DNA of 41,271 nt, taken from the NCBI RefSeq assembly GCF_900155655.1, contig NZ_LT706987.1, positions 452,186 through 493,456 on the forward strand. The letters run 5' to 3'. The first letter of the stretch is position 1. The number at the start of each line of letters is the position of its first letter. The DNA comes from Prevotella ihumii (GTDB taxonomy: Bacteria; Bacteroidota; Bacteroidia; Bacteroidales; Bacteroidaceae). Below are positions 1-8,471 of the stretch, in pieces. The translations under genes and the position numbers were made by a program. Below the pieces are notes generated by a model. The model searched no databases and had not been told where the DNA came from. It worked only from the letters and a program-made list of their open reading frames with translations.

Positions 1-368
1 AGTATTTGGAGACCTATATGTTGGATGTACACAAACAGTACACCCCAGGCGAAGCTATGGAGAAGGCACTGCGTTATGCCTTCGCCGTATGGATACGCAT
101 TGGCAGGTATGTGCAGGACGGACGCTTCAACATAGACAACAACCTTATGGAACAGGCCATCAGACCCATCACGCTTGGAAGAAAGAACTACCTGTTCTGT
201 GGTAACAATGAGGGAGCAGAGAACAACGCCATCTTCTATACCTTTATGGCGTGTTGCAGGGAAGCAGGCATAGAGCCATACAAATGGATGAAGGAAGTTC
301 TTTCAAGGTCCCTGCCAGATATGACGGAGGAGGAACTCACGAAAATGCTACCTTCAAACTTCAAATAA
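1..368 (+). CDS. tnpC: IS66 transposase TnpC, C-terminal part (5' partial)
   Basis: The reading frame is open from the left edge, so the N-terminus lies outside the window. The visible 122 or so residues are the C-terminal part of the IS66 DDE transposase. They include the motif NNLMEQAIRPITLGRKNYLF, whose glutamate is the likely last acidic catalytic residue, and the IS66_C tail ending in ELTKMLPSNFK. TnpC cuts and joins DNA at the element ends together with TnpA and TnpB, which are not visible. The protein differs from the right-hand copy at four positions (M/V, G/D, S/P, P/L), so the two copies are not freshly duplicated. An internal TTG at position 6 is not the real start. Family assignment is secure; activity cannot be judged. 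Confidence 0.9.
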   Translation, partial: YLETYMLDVHKQYTPGEAMEKALRYAFAVWIRIGRYVQDGRFNIDNNLMEQAIRPITLGRKNYLFCGNNEGAENNAIFYTFMACCREAGIEPYKWMKEVLSRSLPDMTEEELTKMLPSNFK

Positions 369-412
369 CAAATAACCCTTATATGCTGCCAGACATATAA
401 GGGTTATTTGTT
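368..412 (+). terminator. Hairpin terminator after IS66 tnpC
   Basis: AACAAATAACCCTTATAT pairs with ATATAAGGGTTATTTGTT around a 10-nt loop immediately after the tnpC stop codon. The same hairpin follows the right-hand copy at 40594-40639. It may end tnpC transcription and shield the element from outside transcription. No long T run follows it. Confidence 0.6.
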
Positions 413-444
413 GGTGTGAAAGGCGGCTAATATTGGATGCTTAC

Positions 445-516
445 CATATATGTTTTGGAAACAAAAGATTGGTCTTTCATTTTCCATTTATAAAGAGTGG
501 TAAAATAGAACAATAA
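445..516 (+). repeat. Remnant of composite palindromic repeat (unit A)
   Basis: Directly beside the IS66 end lies CATATATGTTTTGGAAAC followed by an AAAGAT stretch and ending in AGAACAATAA. This is the second half of the composite repeat seen complete near 8679 and 29268. The first half would lie on the other side of IS66, outside the window. Confidence 0.6.
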
Positions 517-525
517 CTTCAAAAG

Positions 526-573
526 AAATAGCCGCAAACTATCTCATAATGAAAGATCGTTTGCGGCTATTTT
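526..573. terminator. Bidirectional hairpin terminator
   Basis: AAATAGCCGCAAAC at 526-539 pairs with GTTTGCGGCTATTT at 559-572, leaving T-rich tracts on both sides. On the minus strand it lies about 240 bp beyond the tsaE stop codon and is the best candidate terminator of the aroA-to-tsaE gene run. A mobile repeat at 591-783 separates it from tsaE. Confidence 0.65.
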
Positions 574-590
574 AATGCTTATTCAATAAA

Positions 591-783
591 CCCAAATCGG
601 TCGTTAGACTTCTTCGAGAGTTGCGAGCTTATTTTGAGCTATTTTTGGTTGTTTTTGAAGACGTTTAGCGAGCTAAACAGCTGAAAAAACAAACGAAAAG
701 AGCCAAAATAAGGTGCAAAGACGAAGAAAAGTATAACATCTAAACGCTTTAAAAAGCCTTTGCGGGCTAATGACCGATTTGGG
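591..783 (+). mobile_element. 193-bp MITE, family 1, copy 1
   Basis: A non-coding element of exactly 193 bp. Its terminal inverted repeats are CCCAAATCGGTCGTTAG on the left and CTAATGACCGATTTGGG on the right. It is flanked by the perfect 5-bp duplication ATAAA (586-590 and 784-788). At 663-678 it carries the hairpin GTTTAGCGAGCTAAAC, and its two halves are imperfect inverted copies of each other. It carries no open frame of note. Three other full-length or near full-length copies (20599, 29506, 33383) and one cut copy (40459) occur in this window. A small non-autonomous transposon is the best reading. Confidence 0.85.
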
Positions 784-809
784 ATAAAATATTTACTCAA
801 TACTTTCGC

Positions 810-1223
810 TTAATCGAATGATACTAAACGAGTGCCGTCGGGCTGTTCCTCGATAGTTACCTTTACAGCGTTTTCGGGCAAAACTTCTTCTATAAGCTCT
901 GGCCACTCCAAGAGACAGAGGTTGCCACTGTAAAAATAATCCTCGTAACCCATATCGTAAACCTCTTCCAACTTTTTGATGCGATAGAAGTCGAAGTGGT
1001 AAATGGACTGATTATTACCATCGGTATATTCGTTGACGATGGCAAAAGTGGGAGAAGTAATTACATCTTTTACGCCCAACACCTCGCAAATAGCTTTGGT
1101 AAAGGTGGTTTTTCCAGCACCCATCTTGCCATAAAAAGCAAATACTTTGCGGTTGCCAATGTTCTCGATGAATTGTTTTGCTGCCTCGTGAATGGTTTCA
1201 AGGCTATTTATTTTGATTTCCAT
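810..1223 (-). CDS. tsaE: tRNA threonylcarbamoyladenosine biosynthesis ATPase TsaE
   Basis: A 137-residue P-loop protein of the TsaE (YjeE) family. It works with TsaB and TsaD in the cytoplasm to place the threonylcarbamoyl group on A37 of ANN-decoding tRNAs, its ATPase resetting the complex. The Walker A loop GKMGAGKTT lies at about residues 32-40. The SPTFAIVNEY stretch and the HFDFYRI and LLEWPE motifs are family hallmarks, and the length is normal. It is the last gene of a minus-strand run, 31 bp after porX. A MITE begins 27 bp beyond its stop codon, between the gene and its likely terminator. Function is well supported by family; joint transcription with the T9SS genes is inferred from spacing. 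Confidence 0.95.
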   Translation of the reverse strand: MEIKINSLETIHEAAKQFIENIGNRKVFAFYGKMGAGKTTFTKAICEVLGVKDVITSPTFAIVNEYTDGNNQSIYHFDFYRIKKLEEVYDMGYEDYFYSGNLCLLEWPELIEEVLPENAVKVTIEEQPDGTRLVSFD

Positions 1224-1254
1224 TGTTTATATTTGTTTTATTTTCTGAATATCG

Positions 1255-2829
1255 TTATCGTTTCTTTGGGGTGAGTGTGATGAGCGGTACAACCATTTCT
1301 TCTATTGATATACCACCGTGTTGGAACGTATCTTTATAGTAAGCCACGTAATAATTGTAATTGTTGGGATAAGCAAAGAAGTCGTCGCCCGTAGCAAACA
1401 CGTATGATGTGCTAAGGTTTGGCGCAGGGAGTTGTGCTTGGCGAGGGTCTTTAATGGTAAACACTTTCTTTGAATTATAATTCAAATTCTTGCCCAACTT
1501 GTAGCGAAGGTTGGTATTGGTATTGCGGTCGCCAATAATCTTTGTAGGTTTGGTGGTGCGAATAGACCCGTGGTCGGTGGTAAGAATAATTTTATAACCA
1601 GCGTGTGCCAACTCTTTGAACACTTCCGAAAGCACATTGTGGCGAAACCAACTCAATGTTAGTGAGCGATAAGCACTCTCATTGCTTGCCAATTCGCGTA
1701 TCATTTTCATCTCTGTACGAGCGTGCGAAAGCATATCAATGAAGTTTACGACCAATACATTTAGGTCGTTTTGCTCCAAATTCTTCAATTGTTGCATAAA
1801 CTTCTCTGCAGCATTCGAGTCGTTTATCTTATGGTAAGAAAACTTATCGTGGCGGCGATAACGCTCTATTTGCGTCTGAATAAGAGGAGATTCGTTCAGA
1901 TTTTTTCCTTCTTCTTCGTCTTCATCAACCCATAACTCTGGGAACATTTGAGCAATTTGGAGTGGCATAAGTCCACTAAAAATTGCATTACGAGCATACT
2001 GAGTAGCTGTGGGAAGTATGGTCATATAGAGTTCTTCCTCTATATCAAATAGGTCGCCTATTTCTTCAGAAAGGACACGCCATTGGTCAAAGCGCAAATT
2101 ATCTACCACGATTAAGAACACTTTGTTGCCCTCATCTATCGTAGGAAATACCTTCGATTTGAATATTTCGGGACTCATCAGTGGTCTGTCAGTAGCTTTG
2201 CTTTTGCTTTTGTCACTCAAATCGGTTATCCAGTTAAGGTAGTTCTTCACAATATATTTTGCAAAACTATTATTGGCTTCTTCTTTCTGCATAATGAGCA
2301 TCTCCGTCATATTGCTTTCGGCACTGCTCAATTCAAGTTCCCATTTCACCAATTTCTTATATACTTCCACCCAATCGGTAAAGTTATTGCATTCAGAAAT
2401 TTGCATTGCTATTTGCTGATAGTCTTGTTGATACCCCGACTGGGTAACCTCTGTAACTATCTCACGGCGATGTACATTCTTCTTTAACGTAAGAAGAATT
2501 TGGCTTGGGTTGACAGGCTTTATCAAGTAGTCGGCTATCTTTGAACCAATGGCTTGGTTCATAATATCCTCTTCCTCGCTCTTTGTTACCATTACAACAG
2601 GTGTTGCAGGCTGTATCTCCTTAATTCGTTGAAGTGTTTCTAAGCCCGAAAGACCTGGCATTTGCTCGTCTAAAAGTACCAAATCGAAAGCTTGTGTAGC
2701 GCATTGCTCTATTGCGTCTGCACCATTGCTTACGGTAATAACTTCGTATCCTTTTTTCTCAAGAAATATAATGTGGGCTTTGAGGAGTTCTATCTCATCA
2801 TCAACCCAGAGTAATAATCCATTGATCAT
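1255..2829 (-). CDS. porX: PorX: response regulator with PglZ phosphatase domain (T9SS regulator)
   Basis: 524 residues. Residues 4-115 form a receiver domain: acidic pocket D10/D11, phospho-acceptor D54 in LLDEQMPG, T82, and K104 in YLIKP. A helical linker follows. From about residue 235 comes a PglZ alkaline-phosphatase-like domain, with VVDNLRFDQW (metal ligand D243), LPTATQYARNAIFSG (nucleophile threonine region), LTTDHGS, and the histidine in FQHGGIS. This arrangement is that of PorX, the regulator paired with sensor PorY in Porphyromonas. PorX controls expression of type IX secretion genes, and its PglZ domain has been described as a zinc phosphodiesterase acting on cyclic oligonucleotides. 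All expected acidic residues are present, so it should be phosphorylatable. It lies 66 bp downstream of porW, which fits a T9SS gene cluster. Confidence 0.92.
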   Translation of the reverse strand: MINGLLLWVDDEIELLKAHIIFLEKKGYEVITVSNGADAIEQCATQAFDLVLLDEQMPGLSGLETLQRIKEIQPATPVVMVTKSEEEDIMNQAIGSKIADYLIKPVNPSQILLTLKKNVHRREIVTEVTQSGYQQDYQQIAMQISECNNFTDWVEVYKKLVKWELELSSAESNMTEMLIMQKEEANNSFAKYIVKNYLNWITDLSDKSKSKATDRPLMSPEIFKSKVFPTIDEGNKVFLIVVDNLRFDQWRVLSEEIGDLFDIEEELYMTILPTATQYARNAIFSGLMPLQIAQMFPELWVDEDEEEGKNLNESPLIQTQIERYRRHDKFSYHKINDSNAAEKFMQQLKNLEQNDLNVLVVNFIDMLSHARTEMKMIRELASNESAYRSLTLSWFRHNVLSEVFKELAHAGYKIILTTDHGSIRTTKPTKIIGDRNTNTNLRYKLGKNLNYNSKKVFTIKDPRQAQLPAPNLSTSYVFATGDDFFAYPNNYNYYVAYYKDTFQHGGISIEEMVVPLITLTPKKR

Positions 2830-2895
2830 ATTATGTGATGTGGTTTTATGTGGGCAGCACCTTCATTGTTCCGCCCTTATTGTTACTGATTGCGA

Positions 2896-5800
2896 TTAGA
2901 AACCACCGAGGTCGTAATACTCGTCCTCAATGTCGTAGTCGAGCACAGGTTGCTGTTCGGGCTTCTTCTCTGTTTTTTGAGCAGGCTCAGCCTCATCTTC
3001 AAAGTAGATAACTGGACCGTCTGTATTCTGCTTCTTTGTAGGGTCTGCCTTCTTCTCTCCCTTTTTCGCATTTGGGTCTTGCTTTGTAGGTTGAAGTGTT
3101 TTGCCCTTTTGCTGTTTCAGCGTAGGCTTTCCGTTAGCAGGCTTTGGTGCTTGTGGCTGCTTACTCTTATCGTTATTCACCTTTGGCGCAATAGGTTTTG
3201 GCTCATCAATAGGAATTATGAATGTACCTTCAGGGGCGTTTGGTTCATCGTCTGTTGGTATCTCAAACGTATTCTCATCAATTGGCACAACAGGTAGTTC
3301 CTTCTTTTCGGGTTCAACCTTTGGTGTAGGCGCAACAGGCTTAGATGTTTCAGTTTCTGTATTCGACACTTGAGGGTTGCTTATTGGCTTATTAGGCTCA
3401 ACAGGCTTTGGTGGCTGTGGCTTTGAAACAGGTGTTTCAGCCTTCGTTGGCTCTGCTTTCTTAGGCTGTTCGTCCATAGGAATGATAATTTCGGTAGGCG
3501 AATTAGGGCTCACTGGTTCGTCCGTAGGAATGAGTATTTCGCCATTATTATCCTCAATGACAGGCTCTTTGCCCTTCTTCGCATCGTCCGTAGGAATTAC
3601 GAGTTCTGTATTTGGTGCTTCTGCATTTGTCTTTGGACTCTCTGCCTTCACCTTTGGTTCTTGTTCCATAGGGATTGTAACACCATAATCTACTTCGTTC
3701 TCCAATTTTTCCTTAATGTTAAGGTCGCGCTCGGTAGGATTACGACTTTCTATCTCGTCTTGTAAGTCGCGTTCTTCTTCACGTGGCACAGCTATTTCGG
3801 CAGGTTCAGAGAGCAAATAACGCTTTGTTACAGTAAGCGGTGCGAAATGTTTCGCATAGAAATCGTCGTAGTCTTTGTAACTAAAGGTCGTTCCAATGAG
3901 CTGCAAGTTCTTGTCGCTGATGATGATACCACGTGCCGACTTATTCAATTGTTCTACTACATTCTTTGCATTAAACAATTGGCGACCATACTGATATGCC
4001 TCATCGAAGTTTCTGAAGCCAGAGATTTGCATCTGATGAATGTCTTCAACATCAATGATTTCTATATCGAAGTTGCGTACATAGAAACTTGTAAAGTTGA
4101 AACGAGCCATCTCAAACAAGAGCTTGTTTTCCTTCAAAGAGTCGGGATGATAAACCAAGAGGAATTTGAAGTCGACATCTCTATCGGGAGAGAACTTCAC
4201 TTGCTTTATACTATCACTATCGTTGAGAATATTAGTACGGTAGTTCCACACGTCACCAAGGTCGAACTTACCACTTCTAATCTTCTTTCCTGCCTGAACA
4301 CCATTGACTATCATGCCTGCCATTTCGCTGATACGACTTTGTGGATATTGCTCTACAACGGTTTTCATTTCGGTCAAACAACCGTTAGCATCGCCCTCAT
4401 TAAGTTTGCTCAATCCACCTATGAATAGGAATTTATCACGATTTGCGCCCATAGGGAAACGTGTATCAGAGATGCGCTTGTTAGCTGCCACTTCTCCAAA
4501 ACGATTGGCTTTGAACGCTTCGTAGGTCGCAGCGTAGAGAGAGTCTTCTATCTGCTCGCCAAACTTTGCATTCTCTTTAAAGTAAGGGTCGGTCAAAACA
4601 GCTGTCCACTTGCTCTGTGGATAGCTTGCCTTTAGTTTTGAAATGTACGTATTGGCAATTTCGAGTTGGTTTTTCCTCATATATAAGAGGTAGAGATGGT
4701 AATATACATCGTCCATCTGCTCATATTCGGGGTAGTTATCGCTTACACGACGGAGTGCTTTCTCCGATAAGCGAAGATTATCCAACCTATCTTTAAAGAT
4801 TACACCCGACTTGTGTAACCCTTCTTCAAGTATCTTATTGCTCGCTGCCAATTGGTCGGCAGAGAAGGGTATCTGTGCCAAATAATACTCACGCTTGTGA
4901 GGATCGTTCTGTGCAGAGTCCTTTAACATCTTTACAGAATCCATCTTTGCCTCTTCTTTTGCAATCGAATCGCGCTGTGCGTCAGTAAGATTGGCAAAGT
5001 TATTATTGGTATTAAGACCACCCACAACTGTTTTATTCATACGTTGCCAATGGTCTACATTCTCACGTTTTCCCCACAATTGTTGGAACGAAGTTTTACC
5101 TTGCTGAACTGCCGTTGGATTATAGAAATACCAAGTGCCATCGCTTTGCTTGTTAGGCAATGATGGTCGACGTACCATAGCGTTATCTATATCCAATCCT
5201 CCATTCTCGCTTTGGCGTTGTGCTGCTTCTTGTTCAGCCAATCGGTCTCGCTCTTCTTTCTCTTTTTTCTTCAACGCATTGATAACACGATCAATAGCTT
5301 CGAAACGTTCCTTTTCAGAACATTTAGCCAAATACTGCAATGAATCTTGCAATTGAACAGCATCGGTATGTGGGGCAAGGTCGTCCAATATCTTTGCACG
5401 AGTAGATAGTTGTTCGTAATCTTTTCTATCTTTATCCAACAAACCCAAGGCTTCATTGTAACATCTGCGTGCATCACCAAATCGCTCTTTTGCCCAATAC
5501 AAGTCGCCAAGGTGCAAGAGCAGCACACCTTTTTCCACTCCCGACCGAGTAGCCTTTTGACTTCCTTGTTCGTAAGCACTGATAGCATTCATCGTATCTC
5601 GCTCAGCCAAGTAGATATTACCCATAGCGTAATACACCTGATCTAAGTATTCTTTATTATTGTCCGATGCAGCCATACGCTTCAGACGACTAATCATTTG
5701 CTTGCTTTGACCTGTTGCCATCACCTCTGTAGCTGCAATTCGGGCGTTAAACTCTAATTCATAAGGCGGATTAAGATGGATAACATGCTTGAAAGCATTG

Positions 5801-6603
5801 TGTGCCGCCTCTTTATGACCTAAAGCTGCTTGGATTTGTCCCATAAGATACCACTCACGAGCCTTCTGCTTTTTACGCATCTCGTACTTAATTACTTTGC
5901 GCAAATAGGGCACAGCTTTTTCTAATTCACCTGTATGAATATAGTAGTCGGCATAGGTGTAGTCCCATTCTTTCACTGCATGCCAATCCACAGAATCACG
6001 TTGCATATTGCGAATAACATCTTCTGCATCGTACAGCCAGCCAGCCTCTATATACGACTTAGCCAACCAAGCTCTTGCCTTACCATAGATAGCACTTTGC
6101 CCTTTGTAAAGTCTACTCATATAAGCAAATGTAGTAGCAGCATCTTCAAACGACCCTTTATAAAACTGAGAACGACCCATCAACATCCACGCCTTCCAAA
6201 GGAAAGGATTATACTCACGACGTGAAAGCCACTCTATATCTTTCACTGTCTTCTTGCGATGCTTATTCCATTCAGGTTTACGCTTAATGCTATGGCGTGC
6301 AATCGCCTTTTCAGCCTTCTCAATAGCCCGCTCAAAGTTGCCTTTGCCTAAATCTTTGCTATTCTTATTGCCCACCGTATAGAGCGGAATCATCTCGGTA
6401 AAGTTGTCTTTATTACCATTTTCTTTTTCCAATGACCCCTCTATGTAGGCTTGCGCACCATTGTAATATGTGTTATATTTGGCATTGAAAGAGTGCCACC
6501 ATCGCGATTGCGAGGTGTTATTCTTAGTAGAACAGCTTACAATACCTATTGCAAGCACAGCCACTATCAAAAGCGGAATATATTTAGCATAAGTTGATTT
6601 CAC
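2896..6603 (-). CDS. porW: PorW/SprE-like T9SS lipoprotein with TPR repeats
   Basis: 1235 residues with an N-terminal lipoprotein signal (hydrophobic stretch, then lipobox IVSC with Cys24), so it is probably outer-membrane anchored. Residues from about 40 to 850 are helical and contain tetratricopeptide-like repeats. The opening WWHSFNAKYNTYYNGAQAY is characteristic of PorW in Porphyromonas and SprE in Flavobacterium, which are needed for type IX secretion and link the outer-membrane translocon to the PorKLMN motor. The last 270 or so residues are proline/lysine/acid-rich and of low complexity, with about six copies of an IPxDE motif. The protein is longer than a bare TPR core needs because of this tail. 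It lies between a small membrane-protein gene and porX. Family assignment is good; the tail's role is unknown. Confidence 0.85.
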   Translation of the reverse strand: MKSTYAKYIPLLIVAVLAIGIVSCSTKNNTSQSRWWHSFNAKYNTYYNGAQAYIEGSLEKENGNKDNFTEMIPLYTVGNKNSKDLGKGNFERAIEKAEKAIARHSIKRKPEWNKHRKKTVKDIEWLSRREYNPFLWKAWMLMGRSQFYKGSFEDAATTFAYMSRLYKGQSAIYGKARAWLAKSYIEAGWLYDAEDVIRNMQRDSVDWHAVKEWDYTYADYYIHTGELEKAVPYLRKVIKYEMRKKQKAREWYLMGQIQAALGHKEAAHNAFKHVIHLNPPYELEFNARIAATEVMATGQSKQMISRLKRMAASDNNKEYLDQVYYAMGNIYLAERDTMNAISAYEQGSQKATRSGVEKGVLLLHLGDLYWAKERFGDARRCYNEALGLLDKDRKDYEQLSTRAKILDDLAPHTDAVQLQDSLQYLAKCSEKERFEAIDRVINALKKKEKEERDRLAEQEAAQRQSENGGLDIDNAMVRRPSLPNKQSDGTWYFYNPTAVQQGKTSFQQLWGKRENVDHWQRMNKTVVGGLNTNNNFANLTDAQRDSIAKEEAKMDSVKMLKDSAQNDPHKREYYLAQIPFSADQLAASNKILEEGLHKSGVIFKDRLDNLRLSEKALRRVSDNYPEYEQMDDVYYHLYLLYMRKNQLEIANTYISKLKASYPQSKWTAVLTDPYFKENAKFGEQIEDSLYAATYEAFKANRFGEVAANKRISDTRFPMGANRDKFLFIGGLSKLNEGDANGCLTEMKTVVEQYPQSRISEMAGMIVNGVQAGKKIRSGKFDLGDVWNYRTNILNDSDSIKQVKFSPDRDVDFKFLLVYHPDSLKENKLLFEMARFNFTSFYVRNFDIEIIDVEDIHQMQISGFRNFDEAYQYGRQLFNAKNVVEQLNKSARGIIISDKNLQLIGTTFSYKDYDDFYAKHFAPLTVTKRYLLSEPAEIAVPREEERDLQDEIESRNPTERDLNIKEKLENEVDYGVTIPMEQEPKVKAESPKTNAEAPNTELVIPTDDAKKGKEPVIEDNNGEILIPTDEPVSPNSPTEIIIPMDEQPKKAEPTKAETPVSKPQPPKPVEPNKPISNPQVSNTETETSKPVAPTPKVEPEKKELPVVPIDENTFEIPTDDEPNAPEGTFIIPIDEPKPIAPKVNNDKSKQPQAPKPANGKPTLKQQKGKTLQPTKQDPNAKKGEKKADPTKKQNTDGPVIYFEDEAEPAQKTEKKPEQQPVLDYDIEDEYYDLGGF

Positions 6604-6662
6604 GTATAATTAACTCTTTTATCAGCGTTTTTATTGCCTTTTAATAGAATTGTTTCATTCTT

Positions 6663-7061
6663 TTAACCCTCAATCATTGCAATCAGTTCGTCTTTCACTT
6701 GATTAGGAACATTTATCCCTCGAAGAATAAGACTTCTGTTCCACGCCTTTGCCTCGTGAGGTTGCATTGTATAAAGCACTTCCGCAAACTCTTCTGCCTC
6801 ATCGTCAGTATAGTTTGCAGCATCTTTCCCCGCAAATCGGTCGAGCTCTTCATCATCAAAATACTCTATCGCCTTGGTTGCAGCCTCCATTATACACGTT
6901 TGTTCGCAGCTCTCATCTTCACCGCTACACGTAGAGCAATCGCCCGATGCTATCACAATAGCATCGTCTTCGGCATTGCCTTTGCGACTAATAAAAGTGC
7001 CTAAACCCACTAATACGCCTACAGCAAGAATGGCAAGCAATCCAATAACAATAATGTCCAT
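6663..7061 (-). CDS. Conserved small membrane-anchored protein with a cysteine cluster
   Basis: 132 residues. Residues 3-24 form one hydrophobic helix (IIVIGLLAILAVGVLVGLGT), followed by a short basic stretch and a cysteine-rich segment, DCSTCSGEDESCEQTC at about 41-56, with CxxC and CxxxC spacing that could bind a metal or an iron-sulfur cluster. The acidic remainder is probably helical. The cysteine cluster follows the helix, so its side of the membrane is uncertain. It sits between aroA (53 bp upstream) and porW (59 bp downstream), all on the minus strand. I recognise it as a type of protein conserved in Bacteroidales next to these genes but cannot name a function. Confidence 0.7.
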   Translation of the reverse strand: MDIIVIGLLAILAVGVLVGLGTFISRKGNAEDDAIVIASGDCSTCSGEDESCEQTCIMEAATKAIEYFDDEELDRFAGKDAANYTDDEAEEFAEVLYTMQPHEAKAWNRSLILRGINVPNQVKDELIAMIEG

Positions 7062-7114
7062 TTATTTTAATTCTATAAGTACTTGATACGCCTTAAAGAC
7101 CTTTTCAAACAAGT

Positions 7115-8365
7115 CTACTCTTCTATAATGGTAAAACCTACCTTGCGCAACTCGTTCCAATACTGTGGATAAGATTTAGATACCACTTCTGGGTCATTAA
7201 TCTTTATCTCGCCCAAACGCAAACAAAGTGGTGCAAAGACCATAGCCATACGGTGGTCGCGATAGGTATTGATTACAATAGGTTCGGAAGGTTCGCATCG
7301 CTCCCCGTCCCATACCATTTTAGAATTGTCAGCATCGTGCATCACATAGCCCAACTTTGCCATTTCTACCTTCATTGCCTCAATTCTATCGGTCTCTTTG
7401 AACTTCAAACTGCTCAATCCACTGAACTTGAAGGGGATATTTAGCAACGGACAAAGACTTATCATCGTTTGTACCAAATCGGGTTGATTGGTAAAATCGT
7501 ACTCTAATCGTGGCAACATTCTGTGTTTTCGCTTCAGTGTTACATCGCACAATTCGTCCTTCTCTTTGGCATCAAAAATAGTCTTAATACCCAACAAAGA
7601 GAAAATATATTTCACTGCTGAATCGCCTTGTTGCGACCCATTTTTTAATCCAGAGAAAGTAATCGTAGAATCTTCGTCATCAAGCAATGTCAACATTTCG
7701 TACCAATAACTTGCTGCCGTCCAATCGTTTTCTATCATATACTCACGCTCTGTGTACATTTTAGGCGCAATGGTAAGCGTATCTACGTCGCTCCATTCAG
7801 CTTCTGCGCCATATTCACGCATTACATAGAGAGTGAGGTCGATATAAGGTCGGGAGATGATGTCGCCCAATAGTTTTATTTCAAGTCCTTTCTCCAACGT
7901 TGGCCCTATCATCATCAATGCCGAAATGTATTGAGAACTTACATTACCCAATATTTCCAACTTCCCCCCCTTGAGCGGTTTGCCCTTTATTCTTAATGGT
8001 GGAAAGCCTTCCTCGCCCTCATAAGCTATCTCTGCTCCTAAAAATTGCAATGCCTCAACAAGAATTTTTATAGGGCGTTGCTTCATACGTTCCGTTCCAG
8101 TAAGTATATGTTCGCCTTCCGTAACGCTCAGATAGGCAGTCATAAAGCGCATTGCTGTTCCTGCCGCTTTGATGTCTATTTCGTAAGGATTATCCCTTAA
8201 AGCCCTCTTTATTACATCGGTATCGTCACATTCTGAAAGGTTATCGGGCAACAATTTACCCTTTGCAAGGGCGTTGATTATCAATGCTCTGTTGCTAATA
8301 CTCTTTGATGAAGGCAAGGCTACTTTTGCACTCAATTGCTTGGGAGGGGTTATTGTATATAGCAT
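7115..8365 (-). CDS. aroA: 3-phosphoshikimate 1-carboxyvinyltransferase (EPSP synthase)
   Basis: 416 residues, normal length for AroA. The enzyme joins shikimate-3-phosphate and phosphoenolpyruvate in the sixth step of the shikimate pathway to chorismate. Visible motifs are SKSISNRALIINALA near the N-terminus (substrate lysine and arginine), AAGTAMRFMTAYLS in place of the usual GNAGTxxR loop, KETDRIEAM, and TYRDHRMAM near the C-terminus. These cover the usual active-site residues. It heads the minus-strand run that continues through porW, porX and tsaE, so a metabolic gene may be co-transcribed with secretion genes. A TATTTTTG box on the minus strand at 8425-8432 is a possible promoter. Confidence 0.95.
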   Translation of the reverse strand: MLYTITPPKQLSAKVALPSSKSISNRALIINALAKGKLLPDNLSECDDTDVIKRALRDNPYEIDIKAAGTAMRFMTAYLSVTEGEHILTGTERMKQRPIKILVEALQFLGAEIAYEGEEGFPPLRIKGKPLKGGKLEILGNVSSQYISALMMIGPTLEKGLEIKLLGDIISRPYIDLTLYVMREYGAEAEWSDVDTLTIAPKMYTEREYMIENDWTAASYWYEMLTLLDDEDSTITFSGLKNGSQQGDSAVKYIFSLLGIKTIFDAKEKDELCDVTLKRKHRMLPRLEYDFTNQPDLVQTMISLCPLLNIPFKFSGLSSLKFKETDRIEAMKVEMAKLGYVMHDADNSKMVWDGERCEPSEPIVINTYRDHRMAMVFAPLCLRLGEIKINDPEVVSKSYPQYWNELRKVGFTIIEE

Positions 8366-8424
8366 TATCTTTTACGATTTTAAGAAACAACTTGGAATGG
8401 CATTAGCACATCCTTTTTCACATA

Positions 8425-8432
8425 CAAAAATA
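8425..8432 (-). promoter_or_regulatory. Candidate -7 box for aroA
   Basis: TATTTTTG on the minus strand fits the Bacteroidetes TAnnTTTG box and lies about 60 bp upstream of the aroA start codon. No clear -33 TTTG is seen at the right spacing. Confidence 0.4.
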
Positions 8433-8471
8433 CAAATAAAAGTCGTGAAAGCTGAAAAACAAGTACAAAAG

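Larger units (their letters stand above)
1..444 (+). mobile_element. IS66-family element, 3' end (left copy)
   Basis: The 3' part of an IS66-type insertion sequence enters from the left edge. It holds the end of the tnpC transposase, a strong hairpin, and the terminal sequence reading GTAAGCATCC inwards, which resembles IS66-family ends. The terminus at 444 is placed by comparison with the second copy at the right edge of the window, which is identical from the stop codon to the end but has different DNA beyond it. It is inserted inside a CATATATG palindrome. Confidence 0.85.

Noticed and set aside
2890..4428. Long plus-strand frames opposite porW (e.g. 2890-3297, 3377-3688, 3847-4428)
   Set aside because: They are antisense shadows of porW: no ribosome-binding site, no promoter, composition of reversed low-complexity coding sequence, no recognisable protein.
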